DNA of 60,327 nucleotides from Actinomycetota bacterium (GCA_019240215.1 JAFAYQ010000054.1:1-60327), one strand, 5' to 3'. Numbered from the stretch's first letter, positions 7,296 through 17,805 are shown. Notes: generated from the sequence alone by a model not told the origin. Made by a program: numbers and translations.

Positions 7296-8534
7296 ATGGC
7301 GGACAGGCCGGGCGCTTTCTTCAGCGTGCGCAAAGCGGTGTGGAGCCTGGCGGTTTGCGGCCTGGTGGCTGTGACCGGGGTGACGGCCGGGCCGGTGCGG
7401 ATGAAACTGGCTGGCCATCCAGTACCCAGCGCGGGCCAGGTCCAAGCCGCGCAGAACCAGGTCAACCAGCGCGCGGCCGCGCTCGGCAAGCAGGAAGAAC
7501 AGGTCGCGCAGGCCAACGCCAAGCTTACCGACCTGCAGAACCAGGCCGAGATCCTGACCCAGGACTACGACGGCGCGATGGTCGCCGAGCAGCAGGCGCA
7601 GACCGCCTACACCACCGCCGTGCACAAGCTCGCCGAGGCCAGGCAGGCCGAGCTCAGCAGTCAGCGGCAGGTGGCCGCGCTGGCCGCCAACGAGTACGAG
7701 ACCCAGGGCGGCTTCGACCCGATGGCGGCGATGCTGGGCGACGCCCACGGGGTGACCGCCTACCTCAACCAGATGGGGCTCGGCCAGGTCTTCACCACCC
7801 GCCGGACCGACATCCTGGCCAAGAACAACGCCGACGACGTGGTGTCGGGGGTGTTCCAGTCCGAGGCGAGCACCGCGCTGGCGCAAAAAAAGGCCGCGGC
7901 CGCCAAGGCCGCTCAGCTCAAGACGGCCGTGCAGGCGGCCGTGGCCACCCAGCTGACCGCGGTCAAGCAGAGCCAGGCGGTGGCCGGCCAGCTGTCGGGC
8001 GGCCTGCAGAGCGCCAAGGACCACGAGAACCACATCGCCAACCAGCGCGCCCAGGCGCTGGCGGCGGCGGCCGCGGCGGCTGCGGCGGCCGCCGAACGGG
8101 CCCGGGCCCGGGAGATCGGGGCCGCGTCGTCGGCCCCGTCCAGCTACACCGGCTCGGCCGCCAGCTCGTCCCAGGGTGACATCGCGGCCGACTTCGCGCT
8201 CAGCCAGATCGGCAAGCCGTACCAGTGGGGCGCGGCCGGGCCGAGCACCTACGACTGCTCGGGGCTGGCCATGGTGGCCTGGGCCCACGCGGGCGTGTCG
8301 ATCCTGCACTACACCGGCGACCAGTGGGACGAGGGCGCGCACGTGCCGGTGGATGACATGCAGCGCGGTGACCTGGTCTTCTACGCCACCAACAACGCCG
8401 ACCCGGCCACCATCCACCACGTCGGGATCTACATCGGCGACGGCGAGATGGTCGACGCCCCCTACACCGGCGTGGACGTCCGCATCGACAGCATCTACCA
8501 GCCGGGCGTGCCGATCGGCGCCGTCCGCCCCTGA
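7296..8534 (+). CDS. Secreted NlpC/P60 peptidoglycan endopeptidase (RipA-like)
   Basis: 412-residue exported cell-wall hydrolase. An N-terminal signal/anchor (SVRKAVWSLAVCGLVAVTGV) is followed by a long Ala/Gln-rich coiled coil (about residues 45-270). The C-terminal NlpC/P60 domain has catalytic Cys321 in YDCSGLAMVAWAHAG and the His in HHVGIYIGDGEMVDAP. The family cleaves D-Glu-mDAP bonds in the stem peptide; the coiled coil is probably regulatory, as in RipA/CwlO proteins. ATG 7296 has a GGGGGACGGG ribosome binding site. It is divergent from crp. Confidence 0.9.
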   Translation: MADRPGAFFSVRKAVWSLAVCGLVAVTGVTAGPVRMKLAGHPVPSAGQVQAAQNQVNQRAAALGKQEEQVAQANAKLTDLQNQAEILTQDYDGAMVAEQQAQTAYTTAVHKLAEARQAELSSQRQVAALAANEYETQGGFDPMAAMLGDAHGVTAYLNQMGLGQVFTTRRTDILAKNNADDVVSGVFQSEASTALAQKKAAAAKAAQLKTAVQAAVATQLTAVKQSQAVAGQLSGGLQSAKDHENHIANQRAQALAAAAAAAAAAAERARAREIGAASSAPSSYTGSAASSSQGDIAADFALSQIGKPYQWGAAGPSTYDCSGLAMVAWAHAGVSILHYTGDQWDEGAHVPVDDMQRGDLVFYATNNADPATIHHVGIYIGDGEMVDAPYTGVDVRIDSIYQPGVPIGAVRP

Positions 8535-8548
8535 GGGCCGGCCCTCAG
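8531..8548. terminator. Palindrome spanning two convergent stop codons
   Basis: CTGAGGGCC followed by GGCCCTCAG forms a perfect 18-bp palindrome. It contains the TGA of the NlpC/P60 gene (8532-8534) and, on the other strand, the TGA of the DUF5808 gene (8547-8545). It probably acts as a compact bidirectional terminator; there is no T-tract. Confidence 0.45.
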
Positions 8549-8769
8549 GACGGGCGCCGGGTCAGGAACCGGACCGGGTGGGCCAGCCAGTAGAAGTTCA
8601 GGTCGTAGCCCCAGCCGAACGCCTTGGGGGTGAACAGGCGGCGGTCGTCCGGGTTCCACCAGCGCGCGGCGACCTTCTCGTCGGTCGGCGCACGCCAGTC
8701 GTACGGGACCTTCAGGTAACGGCCCTGCTCGGGCGGGACTTTCTCGGAAGGTACTGGTTCGTCGGGCAT
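8545..8769 (-). CDS. DUF5808-like small protein
   Basis: 74-residue protein containing WNPDDRRLFTPKAFGWGYDL, the WNPDDpRlFvPk-GwGwtlNf pattern I associate with DUF5808. Start ATG 8769 has a strong AAGGAGGA ribosome binding site. It lies 10 bp downstream of the zinc-finger/HTH gene and is probably cotranscribed with it. A short hydrophobic segment (DLNFYWLAHPVRFL) near the end is too weak to call a membrane helix. Function is unknown. Confidence 0.75.
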   Translation of the reverse strand: MPDEPVPSEKVPPEQGRYLKVPYDWRAPTDEKVAARWWNPDDRRLFTPKAFGWGYDLNFYWLAHPVRFLTRRPS

Positions 8770-8779
8770 CTCGTCCTCC

Positions 8780-9559
8780 TTACGCCTGATCGACCAGGCC
8801 GCGGGGCAGGAAGAACAGCCCGGCCACCTCGCCGTCGCGGTCGTAGCTGACCCGCGCCATCCGCTCGCCCGCCGCGAAGAACAGCGGGGTGTCGACCACG
8901 GTGAAGTCGCCGGCCTGGTAGACCGACGGCGCCCCGTGCCGTTCGTACTCGCCGACCAGGCCGATGACCGTGGCCCAGGCCGCCGCCAGCCGGGGCGGAT
9001 CCATCCGGGCCGCCACCGCCGCCCCGAACTGGGCGCCGACGGCGGCCCAGCGGCCGGCCAGCAGGTCGGCCAGCAGCTGCCCGGCCCGGTCGCGGGCATC
9101 CGGGAGCGCCGGCTCCATCGGGCGGCCGGTGCGCGGGTCGGCCGGGCGGCCGAAGCGCTGGAACGCGGCCTGGCGGCTGGTGCCGAGCGTCTGGCCGATC
9201 TCCGCCCAGGTGTGCCCGGACTCGCGGGCCCTGGTCACGGTCATCGCCAGCTCCTCCTCGGCGTTCCTGGCCTGCACCAGCGCTTGCTCGATGGCGGCCA
9301 GCGCGACGGCCGGCTGTTCCGGCACGGTGTCAACTATCCGTTGACGTGAAGCCGATGTCAAGTTTTTATTTACATAAAGGGGCTCTACGGATGCGGCGGA
9401 ACCGGCTACGGCCGGTTGACCGGTGATGGCGGCTCGGCGACGGCGGGCCGCGCTGCGGCAGGTGGCGTCGCAGTACCGGCGCTTGCGGCCGGAACCCTGC
9501 TGGATGACAAGCGCCCGGCCGCAGGCTTGGCAACGGCCGGGCTCGTCGACGTTGGCCAC
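8780..9559 (-). CDS. Zinc-finger/HTH protein with DUF3887-like C-terminal domain
   Basis: 259 residues in three parts. First is an N-terminal zinc ribbon (Cys10, Cys13, Cys30, Cys34, then an Arg-rich tail). Second is a central helix-turn-helix-like segment (HTWAEIGQTLGTSRQAAFQR). Third is a C-terminal fold (AGQLLADLLAGRWAAVGAQF to VAGLFFLPR) resembling DUF3887. The composition suggests a DNA-binding regulator with a ligand-sensing or catalytic-like domain (inference). A perfect 23-bp palindrome overlaps its probable promoter, consistent with autorepression. It leads an operon with the DUF5808 gene. Confidence 0.8.
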   Translation of the reverse strand: MANVDEPGRCQACGRALVIQQGSGRKRRYCDATCRSAARRRRAAITGQPAVAGSAASVEPLYVNKNLTSASRQRIVDTVPEQPAVALAAIEQALVQARNAEEELAMTVTRARESGHTWAEIGQTLGTSRQAAFQRFGRPADPRTGRPMEPALPDARDRAGQLLADLLAGRWAAVGAQFGAAVAARMDPPRLAAAWATVIGLVGEYERHGAPSVYQAGDFTVVDTPLFFAAGERMARVSYDRDGEVAGLFFLPRGLVDQA

Positions 9560-9572
9560 CTGGACTCCCTCG

Positions 9573-9595
9573 ATTTCGTGCTGTCAGCACGAAAT
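9573..9595 (-). promoter_or_regulatory. Perfect 23-bp palindromic operator candidate
   Basis: Arms ATTTCGTGCTG and CAGCACGAAAT flank a single T, with 11 of 11 bases paired. The site lies 14-36 nt upstream of the zinc-finger/HTH gene start and partly overlaps a good minus-strand -10 hexamer (TATTAT, 9599-9594). A repressor bound here would block transcription; the adjacent HTH protein is the natural candidate (inference). Confidence 0.65.
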
Positions 9596-9662
9596 AATAG
9601 GCCAGATGGGATGGCGGTGGCGCCAAAACGTGCGGCCGGGGTCGATCAGCGGCAGGGCCCGA

Positions 9663-10154
9663 TCAGTGGTAGCCCTCGACCTCGGCACGCTTGCGCGAGG
9701 CCTCGATCTCGGCCTCGGCGGCGCTGCGGTCGGTCCAGGCGGCGCCTTCCACCGACTTGCCGGGCTCGAGGTCCTTGTAGACCTCGAAGAAGTGCTGGAT
9801 CTCCAGCTTGTCGAACTCGGGGACGTGGTAGATGTCGCGCAGGTGCTCCCAGCGCGGGTCGGTGGCCGGGACGCAGAGGACCTTGTCGTCGCCGCCCTTC
9901 TCGTCCCGCATGCGGAACATGCCGACGGCCCGGCTCCTGATCACGCAGCCGGGGAAGGTCGGCTCCTCCAGGATGACCAGCGCGTCCAGCGGGTCGCCAT
10001 CGTCGCCCAGCGTGCCCTCGATGAACCCGTAGTCCGAGGGGTAGCGGGTGGAGGTGAACAGCATCCGGTCCAGCCGGATCCGCCCGGTGGCATGATCCAC
10101 CTCGTACTTGTTGCGGTTGCCCTTCGGGATCTCGATGATCACGTCGAACTCCAC
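9663..10154 (-). CDS. ppa: Inorganic pyrophosphatase (family I)
   Basis: Cytoplasmic Mg-dependent enzyme that hydrolyses PPi to two phosphates. The family I signatures are [27 protein letters not shown] and [12 protein letters not shown] (catalytic DxDPxD). It has 163 residues, normal for bacterial enzymes. GTG 10154 (VEFDVIIEI...) is chosen over the upstream ATG because GAGGG precedes it by 7 nt and family members start there. It is divergent from the dacB-type gene, the conserved actinobacterial arrangement. Confidence 0.95.
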   Translation of the reverse strand: MEFDVIIEIPKGNRNKYEVDHATGRIRLDRMLFTSTRYPSDYGFIEGTLGDDGDPLDALVILEEPTFPGCVIRSRAVGMFRMRDEKGGDDKVLCVPATDPRWEHLRDIYHVPEFDKLEIQHFFEVYKDLEPGKSVEGAAWTDRSAAEAEIEASRKRAEVEGYH

Positions 10155-10272
10155 GATGCTGCCCTCACACCTCACGCGGTAGATGGTTGACTCAATTGTC
10201 CCCCGTCGCGGCACCTGCGAACGCAACGGGCCTGGTTCTTAACCTTCTTGTACCCGGAAAGGTGGATGTGCC

Positions 10273-11697
10273 GTGCTGCGCAGCACCCGGCGCGTGGCCT
10301 TGCTCACGCTGGCTCTCATCAACGTGTTCACGTTGGCGGCGGGCGTGGTGCTGGTGCGCATGCTGCCGATCCGGCTCGACATGCTCAAGCCGGTGCAGGT
10401 GGCCAGCCGGGCCGACGTCCAGGCCCAGCCGGTGCTGAGCAACGCGGCCGGTGGCACGGTGCCGACCAGTTCCGGCCTGGACGGCACCCTCGGCAGCGTG
10501 CTGTCCTCGGCCGTGCTCGGCTCCGGGGTGTCGGCGGTGGTCACCGACCAGTCCGGCCAGGTGCTGTGGTCCCGCGATCCCCACCAGCTGGGCGCGCCCG
10601 CCTCGACCGAGAAGGTGGCCACCGCGGTGGCCGCGCTCGACGTGCTGGGGCCGTCCGCCCACTTCACGACCAAGGTCGTCAGCGGCCCGGGCAGCAGCAT
10701 CGTGCTGGTCGGCGGGGGTGATCCCACCCTCGCGGCCGGGGCCCCGCCGCTGTCGGACTACCCGCAGCCCGCGACCCTGCAGGCGCTGGCGGCCAAGACC
10801 GCCCAGGCGCTCAAGGCCGTCCACCGGCGCCAGGTCACGCTGACCTACGACGCCTCGCTGTACACCGGCCCGGGGCTGGCGCCCGGGTGGCCGGACACCT
10901 ACGTGACCATCGGCGACGTCACCTCGATCACCGCGCTCGAGGTCGACCAGGGGCGGCTGACCACCAGCGGCGCCCCGGAGGACGCCGACGACCCGACCAA
11001 CTACCGGCCGCGCGCCAGCGACCCGGCCGCCGACGCCGCCCAGTCGTTCGCCAGTTTCCTGGCCGCCGACGGCATCACCGTCAGCGGCACGCCGTCCACC
11101 GGCCCCGCCCCGGCCCACGTCGGCCCGCTGGCCGCGGTCAGCTCGCCGTCACTGTCGGCCATCGTCGAGCAGATGCTGCTGGAGAGCAACAACGTCATCG
11201 CCGAGAACCTGGCCCGGCAGGTGGCCATCGCGACCGGCCACCCGGCCTCGTTCGCGGGCGCGGCCGCGGCCGAAACCCAGGTGCTGAGCCGCCTCGGCGT
11301 CTCCAGCGGCATCCAGCTGGTGGACGGCAGCGGCCTGTCCCCGGAAGACAAGATCGCCCCCGCCGCCCTCGCGCAGTTGCTCACGATGGCGGCCTCGGCT
11401 CAGCATCCGGCGTTGCGGGCCGCCATCACCGGGCTGCCGGTGGCCGGGTTCGCGGGCACCCTGTCGTCCGGCCAGAGCGTGTTCGGGGGCATCGGCGGCG
11501 CCGCCCGCGGGGTGGTGCGAGCCAAGACCGGCAACCTGTCGACGGTCGCCGCGCTGGCCGGACTGGTCTACGACCGCGACGGCCGGGTGCTGGTGTTCTC
11601 GATCGACGCCGATCAGGTACCCGCCGCTGACCTGCAGCAAGCGGCCGACACGCTCAACCAGGCGGCCGCCACGCTGGCCGCCTGCGGCTGTCGCTGA
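10273..11697 (+). CDS. dacB: D-alanyl-D-alanine carboxypeptidase/endopeptidase (PBP4 family)
   Basis: Peptidase S13 penicillin-binding protein of 474 residues that trims or cleaves peptidoglycan peptides outside the membrane. The N-terminal signal/anchor is RVALLTLALINVFTLAAGVV. Active-site motifs are SxxK at Ser111-Lys114 (STEK), SNN at 305-307 and KTG at 418-420; VDGSGLS is also typical of PBP4. The GTG start at 10273 follows GGAAAGGTGG. It begins a cell-wall/tRNA/purine run with the metalloprotease, tilS and hpt. Confidence 0.93.
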   Translation: MLRSTRRVALLTLALINVFTLAAGVVLVRMLPIRLDMLKPVQVASRADVQAQPVLSNAAGGTVPTSSGLDGTLGSVLSSAVLGSGVSAVVTDQSGQVLWSRDPHQLGAPASTEKVATAVAALDVLGPSAHFTTKVVSGPGSSIVLVGGGDPTLAAGAPPLSDYPQPATLQALAAKTAQALKAVHRRQVTLTYDASLYTGPGLAPGWPDTYVTIGDVTSITALEVDQGRLTTSGAPEDADDPTNYRPRASDPAADAAQSFASFLAADGITVSGTPSTGPAPAHVGPLAAVSSPSLSAIVEQMLLESNNVIAENLARQVAIATGHPASFAGAAAAETQVLSRLGVSSGIQLVDGSGLSPEDKIAPAALAQLLTMAASAQHPALRAAITGLPVAGFAGTLSSGQSVFGGIGGAARGVVRAKTGNLSTVAALAGLVYDRDGRVLVFSIDADQVPAADLQQAADTLNQAAATLAACGCR

Positions 11698-11798
11698 GCG
11701 CTCGCAGCGGCGGCCGCCGACCGGCCGGAATCGCCGACACGGCCGCGCAAATCGCTACCGGGCTCCGACCACCGCACGCCACAACGTACGGTGGGAGG

Positions 11799-13475
11799 GT
11801 GAGCAACGGGCAGATGATCGACTGGGATCTGGCGGTGTCCACCGGAGTCCGCTTCGCGCGTCCGGGCCCGCAGGTGAGCCTGGCCGAGGCGCGGCAGACG
11901 GTGGCCGAGCTACGAGAGCTTTCCATGGCCGTCGAACGGCCGGTGCGCGAGGTCACCAAGCTGCAGAGCAAGGTGGCGCCGGGCAAGGTCGCGGTGGTGG
12001 ACCGGGCCGGCTGGATCCGGGGCAACGTGGACGGGTTCCGGGTGGTGCTCGACCCGCTGGCCGAGCAGTTGCGCCAGCGCACCCCGGCCGCGTCGGCCGG
12101 CAACCTGGCCATGGGCATCGGCTCCCGGGTCAGCGGGGTCCAGGCCGGCATGATCCTGTCCTACCTGTCGTCCCGGGTGCTGGGGCAGTATGAGCTGTTC
12201 CTGCCGCCCGGCACCGACGAGAACGGGGCCGAGCCGGTCGGCCGCCTCACCCTGGTGGCGCCCAACATCGTCATGGTCGAGCGCGAGCTGCAGGTCAACC
12301 CCAGGGACTTCCGCCGCTGGGTGTGCCTGCACGAGGAGACCCACCGGGTGCAGTTCACCTCGGTGCCGTGGCTCCGGGCCTACGTGCAGGACCAGATGAG
12401 CGAGTTCCTGCTCGCCTCTGACCTCGACCCGGGCGCGATCTTGTCGCGGCTCCGGGCGGCCGCCGACGCGGCCGTCAACGCGGTCCGCGGCGGCGACGGC
12501 GAGAGCCTGATCGAGGCCGTCCAGACGCCCCGCCAGAAGGAGATCCTGGCTCGCCTGACCGCGCTGATGACGCTGGTCGAGGGGCACGGCGACTACGTCA
12601 TGGACGCGGTCGGCCCCCAGGTGGTGCCCTCGGTCGCCGAGATCAGGGAGAAGTTCAACACCCGGCGGCGGACGGCCGGGCGGGTGGAGCAGGCGATCCG
12701 GCGGCTGCTCGGCATCGACCTGAAGATGAAGCAGTACGCCGATGGCTCCCGGTTCGTCAAGGCGGTCGTGGACGAGATCGGCATGGACGGGTTCAACCAG
12801 ATCTGGGAGTCGCCGGAGACGATCCCGACGATGGCCGAGATCTCCGACCCGCACGCCTGGATCACCCGCGTGGCCAGCGCTTACGTGAAGCCGGCGGCGC
12901 TCACCGCCCCGCCCGTGGAGGCTCCGGCCCCGATCGCCAGCCCCGAGGGGCCGGTCACCGCGCCCGAGGACCCGGCCAGCCCCGGCCCCAGCACTCCGGC
13001 CAGCCCGGCCAGCAGCACTCCGGCCACCCCGGCCAGCAGCAACGGCAGCACGGCCGACGGGGCGCCGCGGGCCGAGGACATCTCGCTGGAGGAGTACCTG
13101 CCACCCAGCGCGTCCACGCCGGACCCGAGCCCAGCCCCGGGTACACCGGCCGGACCGGCCCCGACGCCGGACCCCGACCCGGCCCCGGCGCCGCCTCCGG
13201 GACCGGCTCCTTCCCCGTCAACGGCGTCCGAGCCCTCGCCGGCCAGCGTGTTCACGCCGCGTCCGTGGAAGCCGGGCGACGAGCCACCGTCGACGCCGGA
13301 CAACCCGTCGACGCCCGACAGCGCGCCCGACAGTGCGCCGGACGGGCCACCGTCGGCGACCGCCGAGCCGTCGACGGTCTGGTCGGAAACGCCCGCCGCC
13401 AGCGAGCCGGACCCGGCCACCCCGCCCGCGGACGAGACCGGTTCTGCCGACCCGGACGATCAGCCCCACAGCTGA
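11799..13475 (+). CDS. Zinc-dependent metalloprotease-like protein (DUF2342 / F420-associated)
   Basis: Member of the DUF2342 'zinc-dependent metalloprotease / coenzyme F420 biosynthesis-associated' family that accompanies dacB and tilS in actinobacteria. The gluzincin-like motif HEETH sits in [15 protein letters not shown], and [14 protein letters not shown] supplies a probable third ligand (Glu). After about residue 365 comes an unusual ~190-residue Pro/Ser/Ala/Asp low-complexity tail. GTG 11799 has a GGGAGG ribosome binding site. True activity is unproven; the name reflects co-occurrence. Confidence 0.85.
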   Translation: MSNGQMIDWDLAVSTGVRFARPGPQVSLAEARQTVAELRELSMAVERPVREVTKLQSKVAPGKVAVVDRAGWIRGNVDGFRVVLDPLAEQLRQRTPAASAGNLAMGIGSRVSGVQAGMILSYLSSRVLGQYELFLPPGTDENGAEPVGRLTLVAPNIVMVERELQVNPRDFRRWVCLHEETHRVQFTSVPWLRAYVQDQMSEFLLASDLDPGAILSRLRAAADAAVNAVRGGDGESLIEAVQTPRQKEILARLTALMTLVEGHGDYVMDAVGPQVVPSVAEIREKFNTRRRTAGRVEQAIRRLLGIDLKMKQYADGSRFVKAVVDEIGMDGFNQIWESPETIPTMAEISDPHAWITRVASAYVKPAALTAPPVEAPAPIASPEGPVTAPEDPASPGPSTPASPASSTPATPASSNGSTADGAPRAEDISLEEYLPPSASTPDPSPAPGTPAGPAPTPDPDPAPAPPPGPAPSPSTASEPSPASVFTPRPWKPGDEPPSTPDNPSTPDSAPDSAPDGPPSATAEPSTVWSETPAASEPDPATPPADETGSADPDDQPHS

Positions 13476-13495
13476 CCGCCCGGCCGTCAGCCACC

Positions 13496-14590
13496 ATGGG
13501 CCCGCACCCGGCCGTCGCGACGATCCGCACCGCGGTCCGGGCCGGCCTCAGCGACCTCGCCCCGGGCGATCTGGTGCTGGTCGCCTGCTCGGGCGGGGCC
13601 GACTCGCTGGCGCTGGCGGCCGCGCTCGCGTTCACCGCGCCCCGGCTGGGGCTGCGGGCGGGCGGGGTCACCGTCGACCATGGGCTGCAGCCGGGCTCGG
13701 CTGACCGGGCGCGGGCCGTGGCCGGCGGCCTGACCGAACTCGGGCTGGACCCGGTCACCGGTGCCACCGTGACCGTGGCCAGCGCTGACGACGGGCTCGA
13801 GGCGGCCGCCCGGGCGGCCCGGTACCACGCCCTGGACGCGGCCGCTGCCGAATCCGGCGCGGTCGCCATCCTGCTCGGGCACACCCTGGACGACCAGGCC
13901 GAGACCGTCCTGCTCGGGCTGGCGCGCGGGTCCGGCGCCCGCTCGCTGGCGGGCATGGCCGCCCGCCGGGACCGTTACCGGCGGCCACTGCTGGCGGTGC
14001 GCCGGGCCACCACCCGGGCCGCCTGCGCCGCGCTGGGCCTGCCGGTGTGGGACGACCCGCACAACGCCGACCCCCGGTTCACCCGGGCCCGGGTCCGGCA
14101 CGAGCTGCTGCCGGGCCTGGAGGCGGTGCTCGGCCCGGGGGTGGCCGAGGCGCTGGCGCGGACCGCCGGGCAGCTGCGGGACGACGCCGACCTGCTGGAC
14201 ACCCAGGCCGACGGCGCCCGCCCGGCGCTGACCGGCCCGGACGGCGGGCTGGCGGCCGAACCGCTGGCCGGTCTGCCGACGGCCATCCGCACCCGGGTGC
14301 TGCACCGGGCGGCGGTCGCGGCGGGCTGCCCGCCGGGCGCGCTAACCGCGGGCCACGTGCAGCAACTCGACGCGCTGGTGACAGGATGGCGCGGACAGCG
14401 GTGGGTCGACCTGCCCGGCGGTGTGCGCGGATTCCGGCGGGATGGCCAGGTGCGGTTCGCCCGGGCAGAGCGAGGGCCGGATGAGGAGGGTGACCGTGGA
14501 CGCGGGCGACCTGGGCACGGACCTGAAGGAAGTACTGATCAGCGAGGAGCGGCTCAAACTGCGGATAGCGGAGCTGGCCGCCCAGATTGA
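13496..14590 (+). CDS. tilS: tRNA(Ile)-lysidine synthetase
   Basis: N-type ATP pyrophosphatase that attaches lysine to C34 of the CAU anticodon tRNA-Ile, switching it to isoleucine decoding. The PP-loop SGGADS is at residues 32-37. [12 protein letters not shown] and [22 protein letters not shown] follow, then [18 protein letters not shown]. It has 364 residues. Its 3' end overlaps the first 95 nt of hpt in another frame, and the last ~40 residues are low-complexity, so the C-terminus may be extended by this overlap. Confidence 0.93.
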   Translation: MGPHPAVATIRTAVRAGLSDLAPGDLVLVACSGGADSLALAAALAFTAPRLGLRAGGVTVDHGLQPGSADRARAVAGGLTELGLDPVTGATVTVASADDGLEAAARAARYHALDAAAAESGAVAILLGHTLDDQAETVLLGLARGSGARSLAGMAARRDRYRRPLLAVRRATTRAACAALGLPVWDDPHNADPRFTRARVRHELLPGLEAVLGPGVAEALARTAGQLRDDADLLDTQADGARPALTGPDGGLAAEPLAGLPTAIRTRVLHRAAVAAGCPPGALTAGHVQQLDALVTGWRGQRWVDLPGGVRGFRRDGQVRFARAERGPDEEGDRGRGRPGHGPEGSTDQRGAAQTADSGAGRPD

Positions 14591-15077
14591 CGCCGATTAC
14601 GCCGGCCGCGATCTGCTCCTGGTCGGCGTGCTCAAGGGCGCCATCATGGTCATGGCCGACCTGGCGCGGGCCATGCACCTGCCGGTCCAGATGGACTGGA
14701 TGGCGGTTTCCTCCTACGGATCGGGGACCCAGTCGTCCGGCGTGGTCCGCATCCTCAAGGACCTCGACACCGACATCTCCGGCCGCGACGTGCTGATCGT
14801 GGAGGACATCATCGACTCCGGCCTGACCCTGTCCTGGCTGGTCGGAAACCTGGAGTCGCGCGGGCCGGCGTCCGTTCGGGTTTGCACCATGCTGCGCAAG
14901 CCGGGAGCCGCCCGGGCCCGGGAGGTCGAGGTCACCTATACGGGCTTCGACATCGGCGACGACTTCGTCATCGGATACGGGCTCGACTACGCGGAGCGGT
15001 ACCGTAACCTGCCCTTTATCGGTACTCTCGCGCCCCACGTCTACGGGGGGAACAGAACCGAACCGCAGAAGCGTTGA
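14496..15077 (+). CDS. hpt: Hypoxanthine phosphoribosyltransferase
   Basis: Purine-salvage enzyme converting hypoxanthine (or guanine) plus PRPP to IMP/GMP. It has 193 residues. The PRPP-binding motif is [23 protein letters not shown] and [20 protein letters not shown] are also HPRT signatures. GTG 14496 is chosen because AGGAGG lies 6 nt upstream; the alternative ATG 14481 overlaps that site. The tilS-hpt-ftsH order is widely conserved in bacteria. Confidence 0.94.
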   Translation: MDAGDLGTDLKEVLISEERLKLRIAELAAQIDADYAGRDLLLVGVLKGAIMVMADLARAMHLPVQMDWMAVSSYGSGTQSSGVVRILKDLDTDISGRDVLIVEDIIDSGLTLSWLVGNLESRGPASVRVCTMLRKPGAARAREVEVTYTGFDIGDDFVIGYGLDYAERYRNLPFIGTLAPHVYGGNRTEPQKR

Positions 15078-15173
15078 CCGGGCAAGGTTAAGGCAAGGCG
15101 GTCCCGCCGGTGGTCGGCGGGACGTGAGGCTGGTCAGGAGGGAACGGCCCCTCGCCAAGGGGGTCGCTCGTCG

Positions 15174-17222
15174 ATGGATTCAAAGCGTTCATTCAGGATG
15201 CTGGGGCTGTTCGCCCTTGCCGTGCTGGTCGTGGTGGTCCTGTTCAACCTGGCCAACTCCGGCAGCTCGTACACGCCGGCCGACACCTCACAGATCGTCC
15301 AGCTGATCGACAAGGGTCAGGTCAAGTCGGCCAAGATCACCGACAAGAACCAGACCATCCAGGTCACGACCAACAGTGGCAAGCAACTGCAGGCCGACTG
15401 GGTCAGCGGGCAGGGTCTCGTCCTCCAGCAGGAGCTGCAGAAGCAGTACGAGGCGGGCAACCTCCCCCAGGGTTACACGGTCTCCATACCGTCCAGCGAC
15501 TCGATCTGGAGCGTGCTGCTCTCGTTCATCCCGTACATCATCATCGCGCTGTTCTTCTTCCTGATCCTGAGCCAGATGCAGGGTGGCGGATCGCGGGTGA
15601 TGAACTTCGGCAAGTCGAAGGCCAAGCTGATCACCAAGGACACCCCGAAGACGACGTTCGCGGACGTGGCCGGGGCCGACGAGGCGATCGAGGAGCTCCA
15701 GGAGATCAAGGAGTTCCTCCAGAACCCGGCCAAGTTCCAGGCCATCGGGGCGAAGATCCCCAAGGGCGTGCTGCTCTACGGTCCCCCTGGTACCGGTAAG
15801 ACGCTGCTGGCCCGGGCCGTCGCCGGTGAAGCGGGCGTGCCGTTCTACTCGATCTCCGGCTCGGACTTCGTGGAGATGTTCGTCGGCGTCGGCGCCTCCC
15901 GCGTCCGCGACCTGTTCGAGCAGGCCAAGTCCAACGCCCCCGCCATCGTCTTCGTGGACGAGATCGACGCCGTTGGCCGGCACCGCGGCGCGGGTCTCGG
16001 CGGCGGTCACGACGAGCGCGAGCAGACCCTGAACCAGATGCTGGTCGAGCTGGACGGGTTCGACACCAAGGGCGGCGTGATCGTGATCGCGGCCACCAAC
16101 CGGCCCGACATCCTCGACCCGGCCCTGCTGCGGCCCGGCCGTTTCGACCGCCAGATCATGGTGGCCCAGCCCGACCTGGTCGGCCGCAAGGGCATCCTCC
16201 GGGTGCACGCGCGCGGCAAGCCCATCGCCCCCGACGCCGACCTCGACGTCATCGCCCGCCGGACGCCCGGCTTCACCGGCGCCGACCTGGCCAACGTGAT
16301 CAACGAGGCCGCCCTGCTGACCGCCCGGACCAACGGCAAGCAGATCACCATGGGCGCCATGGAAGAAGCGATCGACCGGGTCATGGCCGGGCCGGAGCGC
16401 AAGAGCGCGATCCTGTCCGAACGGGAGCGCAAGCTCATCGCCTACCACGAGGGCGGCCACGCCCTGGTCGGCCACGCGATGCCCAACGCCGACCCGGTGC
16501 ACAAGATCACGATCATCCCCCGCGGCCGCGCCCTGGGCTACACCCAGGCCCTCCCGACCGAGGACAAGGTGCTGGTCACCCGGGCCGAGATGCGTGACCA
16601 GCTGGCGATGCTGCTGGGCGGCCGGACCGCCGAGGAGCTGGTGTTCCACGAGCCCACCACCGGCGCCGCCAACGACATCGAGAAGGCCAGCGAGGTCGCC
16701 CGCAACATGGTGACCCAGTACGGCATGAGCGAGCGGCTGGGGGCGCGCAAGTTCGGCTCCGGCGACAGCGAGCCGTTCCTGGGCATGGAGCGCTCGCACG
16801 CCCGTGACTACTCCGAGGAGATCGCGTCGGCGATCGACGAGGAGGTCCGCGGGCTGCTGGAGTTCGCCCACGACGAGGCCTGGGAAGTGCTGGTCCAGTA
16901 CCGCGACGTGCTCGACAACCTGGTGCTCCAGCTGCTGGACAAGGAGACCCTGTCCCGCAAGGAAGTGCTCGAGGTCTTCGCCACCGTCGAGAAGCGGCCG
17001 ATCGGCGGCAGCTACACCGGCTACGGCAAGCGGCTCCCGTCGGACCGCCCGCCGGTCCTGACCCCCAAGGAGCTGGCCCTGGCGGCCGCCTCCGACAACG
17101 GGTCGGCCGCCAACGGCTCGGCCGTCAACGGCGGCACCGGCAACGGCCAGGCGCTCGGCGGCTACAGCCCCAACGGTGGACCCGGCGAGCTGCCCGGCTC
17201 GTCCGCCACCGGCGATGAGTAA
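15174..17222 (+). CDS. ftsH: ATP-dependent zinc metalloprotease FtsH
   Basis: Membrane-bound hexameric AAA+ protease of 682 residues that degrades misfolded membrane proteins and short-lived regulators. Two N-terminal transmembrane segments ([18 protein letters not shown] and [15 protein letters not shown]) flank an extracytoplasmic domain. Walker A GPPGTGKT starts near residue 203, [11 protein letters not shown] is Walker B, and the zinc site HEGGH is at 425-429. A Gly/Asn/Ser-rich tail ends the protein. Its last 8 nt overlap folE. Confidence 0.97.
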   Translation: MDSKRSFRMLGLFALAVLVVVVLFNLANSGSSYTPADTSQIVQLIDKGQVKSAKITDKNQTIQVTTNSGKQLQADWVSGQGLVLQQELQKQYEAGNLPQGYTVSIPSSDSIWSVLLSFIPYIIIALFFFLILSQMQGGGSRVMNFGKSKAKLITKDTPKTTFADVAGADEAIEELQEIKEFLQNPAKFQAIGAKIPKGVLLYGPPGTGKTLLARAVAGEAGVPFYSISGSDFVEMFVGVGASRVRDLFEQAKSNAPAIVFVDEIDAVGRHRGAGLGGGHDEREQTLNQMLVELDGFDTKGGVIVIAATNRPDILDPALLRPGRFDRQIMVAQPDLVGRKGILRVHARGKPIAPDADLDVIARRTPGFTGADLANVINEAALLTARTNGKQITMGAMEEAIDRVMAGPERKSAILSERERKLIAYHEGGHALVGHAMPNADPVHKITIIPRGRALGYTQALPTEDKVLVTRAEMRDQLAMLLGGRTAEELVFHEPTTGAANDIEKASEVARNMVTQYGMSERLGARKFGSGDSEPFLGMERSHARDYSEEIASAIDEEVRGLLEFAHDEAWEVLVQYRDVLDNLVLQLLDKETLSRKEVLEVFATVEKRPIGGSYTGYGKRLPSDRPPVLTPKELALAAASDNGSAANGSAVNGGTGNGQALGGYSPNGGPGELPGSSATGDE

Positions 17223-17805
17223 CGGGATTCCGCCGGAGGTCGACCAGCCCCGCATCGAGCGCGCCGTTCGCGAGATCCTGCTCGCGATCGGCGAGGACCC
17301 GGAGCGGGACGGGCTGGTCGACACCCCGGCGCGGGTGGCCCGGGCCTACGCCGAGCAGTTCGCCGGGCTGCGGCAGCAGCCCGAGGACGTGCTGACCAAG
17401 GTCTTCGACGCCGATCACGACGAGATCGTGCTGGTCCGCGACATCGAGCTGTACTCGACCTGTGAGCACCACCTGGTGCCGTTCTTCGGGGTGGCCCACA
17501 TCGGCTACATCCCCAACGAAAAAGGCCAGATCACCGGGCTGTCCAAGCTGGCCCGGCTGGTCGACCTGTACGCCCGCCGCCCCCAGGTGCAGGAGCGGAT
17601 GACCAGCCAGATCGCCAACGCGCTGGAGGCGGTGCTGGAGCCGCGCGGGGTGATCGTGGTCATCGAAGCCGAGCACCTCTGCATGTCCATGCGCGGGGTC
17701 CGCAAGCCGGGCGCGCGCACCGTCACCTCGGCCGTGCGCGGCGTTTTCCGGGACAGCGCCCGCACCCGGGCGGAGGCCATGAGCCTCGTCCAGGGTCACC
17801 GCTGA
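17215..17805 (+). CDS. folE: GTP cyclohydrolase I
   Basis: First enzyme of tetrahydrofolate synthesis, converting GTP to 7,8-dihydroneopterin triphosphate. It has 196 residues. Zinc ligands are in STCEHH (from Cys83) and [11 protein letters not shown], and [10 protein letters not shown] and [13 protein letters not shown] are conserved substrate-site segments. ATG 17215 overlaps the ftsH stop. The folate genes folP and folBK follow after one inserted membrane-protein gene. Confidence 0.96.
   Translation: MSNGIPPEVDQPRIERAVREILLAIGEDPERDGLVDTPARVARAYAEQFAGLRQQPEDVLTKVFDADHDEIVLVRDIELYSTCEHHLVPFFGVAHIGYIPNEKGQITGLSKLARLVDLYARRPQVQERMTSQIANALEAVLEPRGVIVVIEAEHLCMSMRGVRKPGARTVTSAVRGVFRDSARTRAEAMSLVQGHR

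Noticed and set aside
15288..17324. 678-codon minus-strand frame opposite ftsH
   Set aside because: Same effect: it mirrors ftsH and has no recognisable motifs or ribosome binding site.
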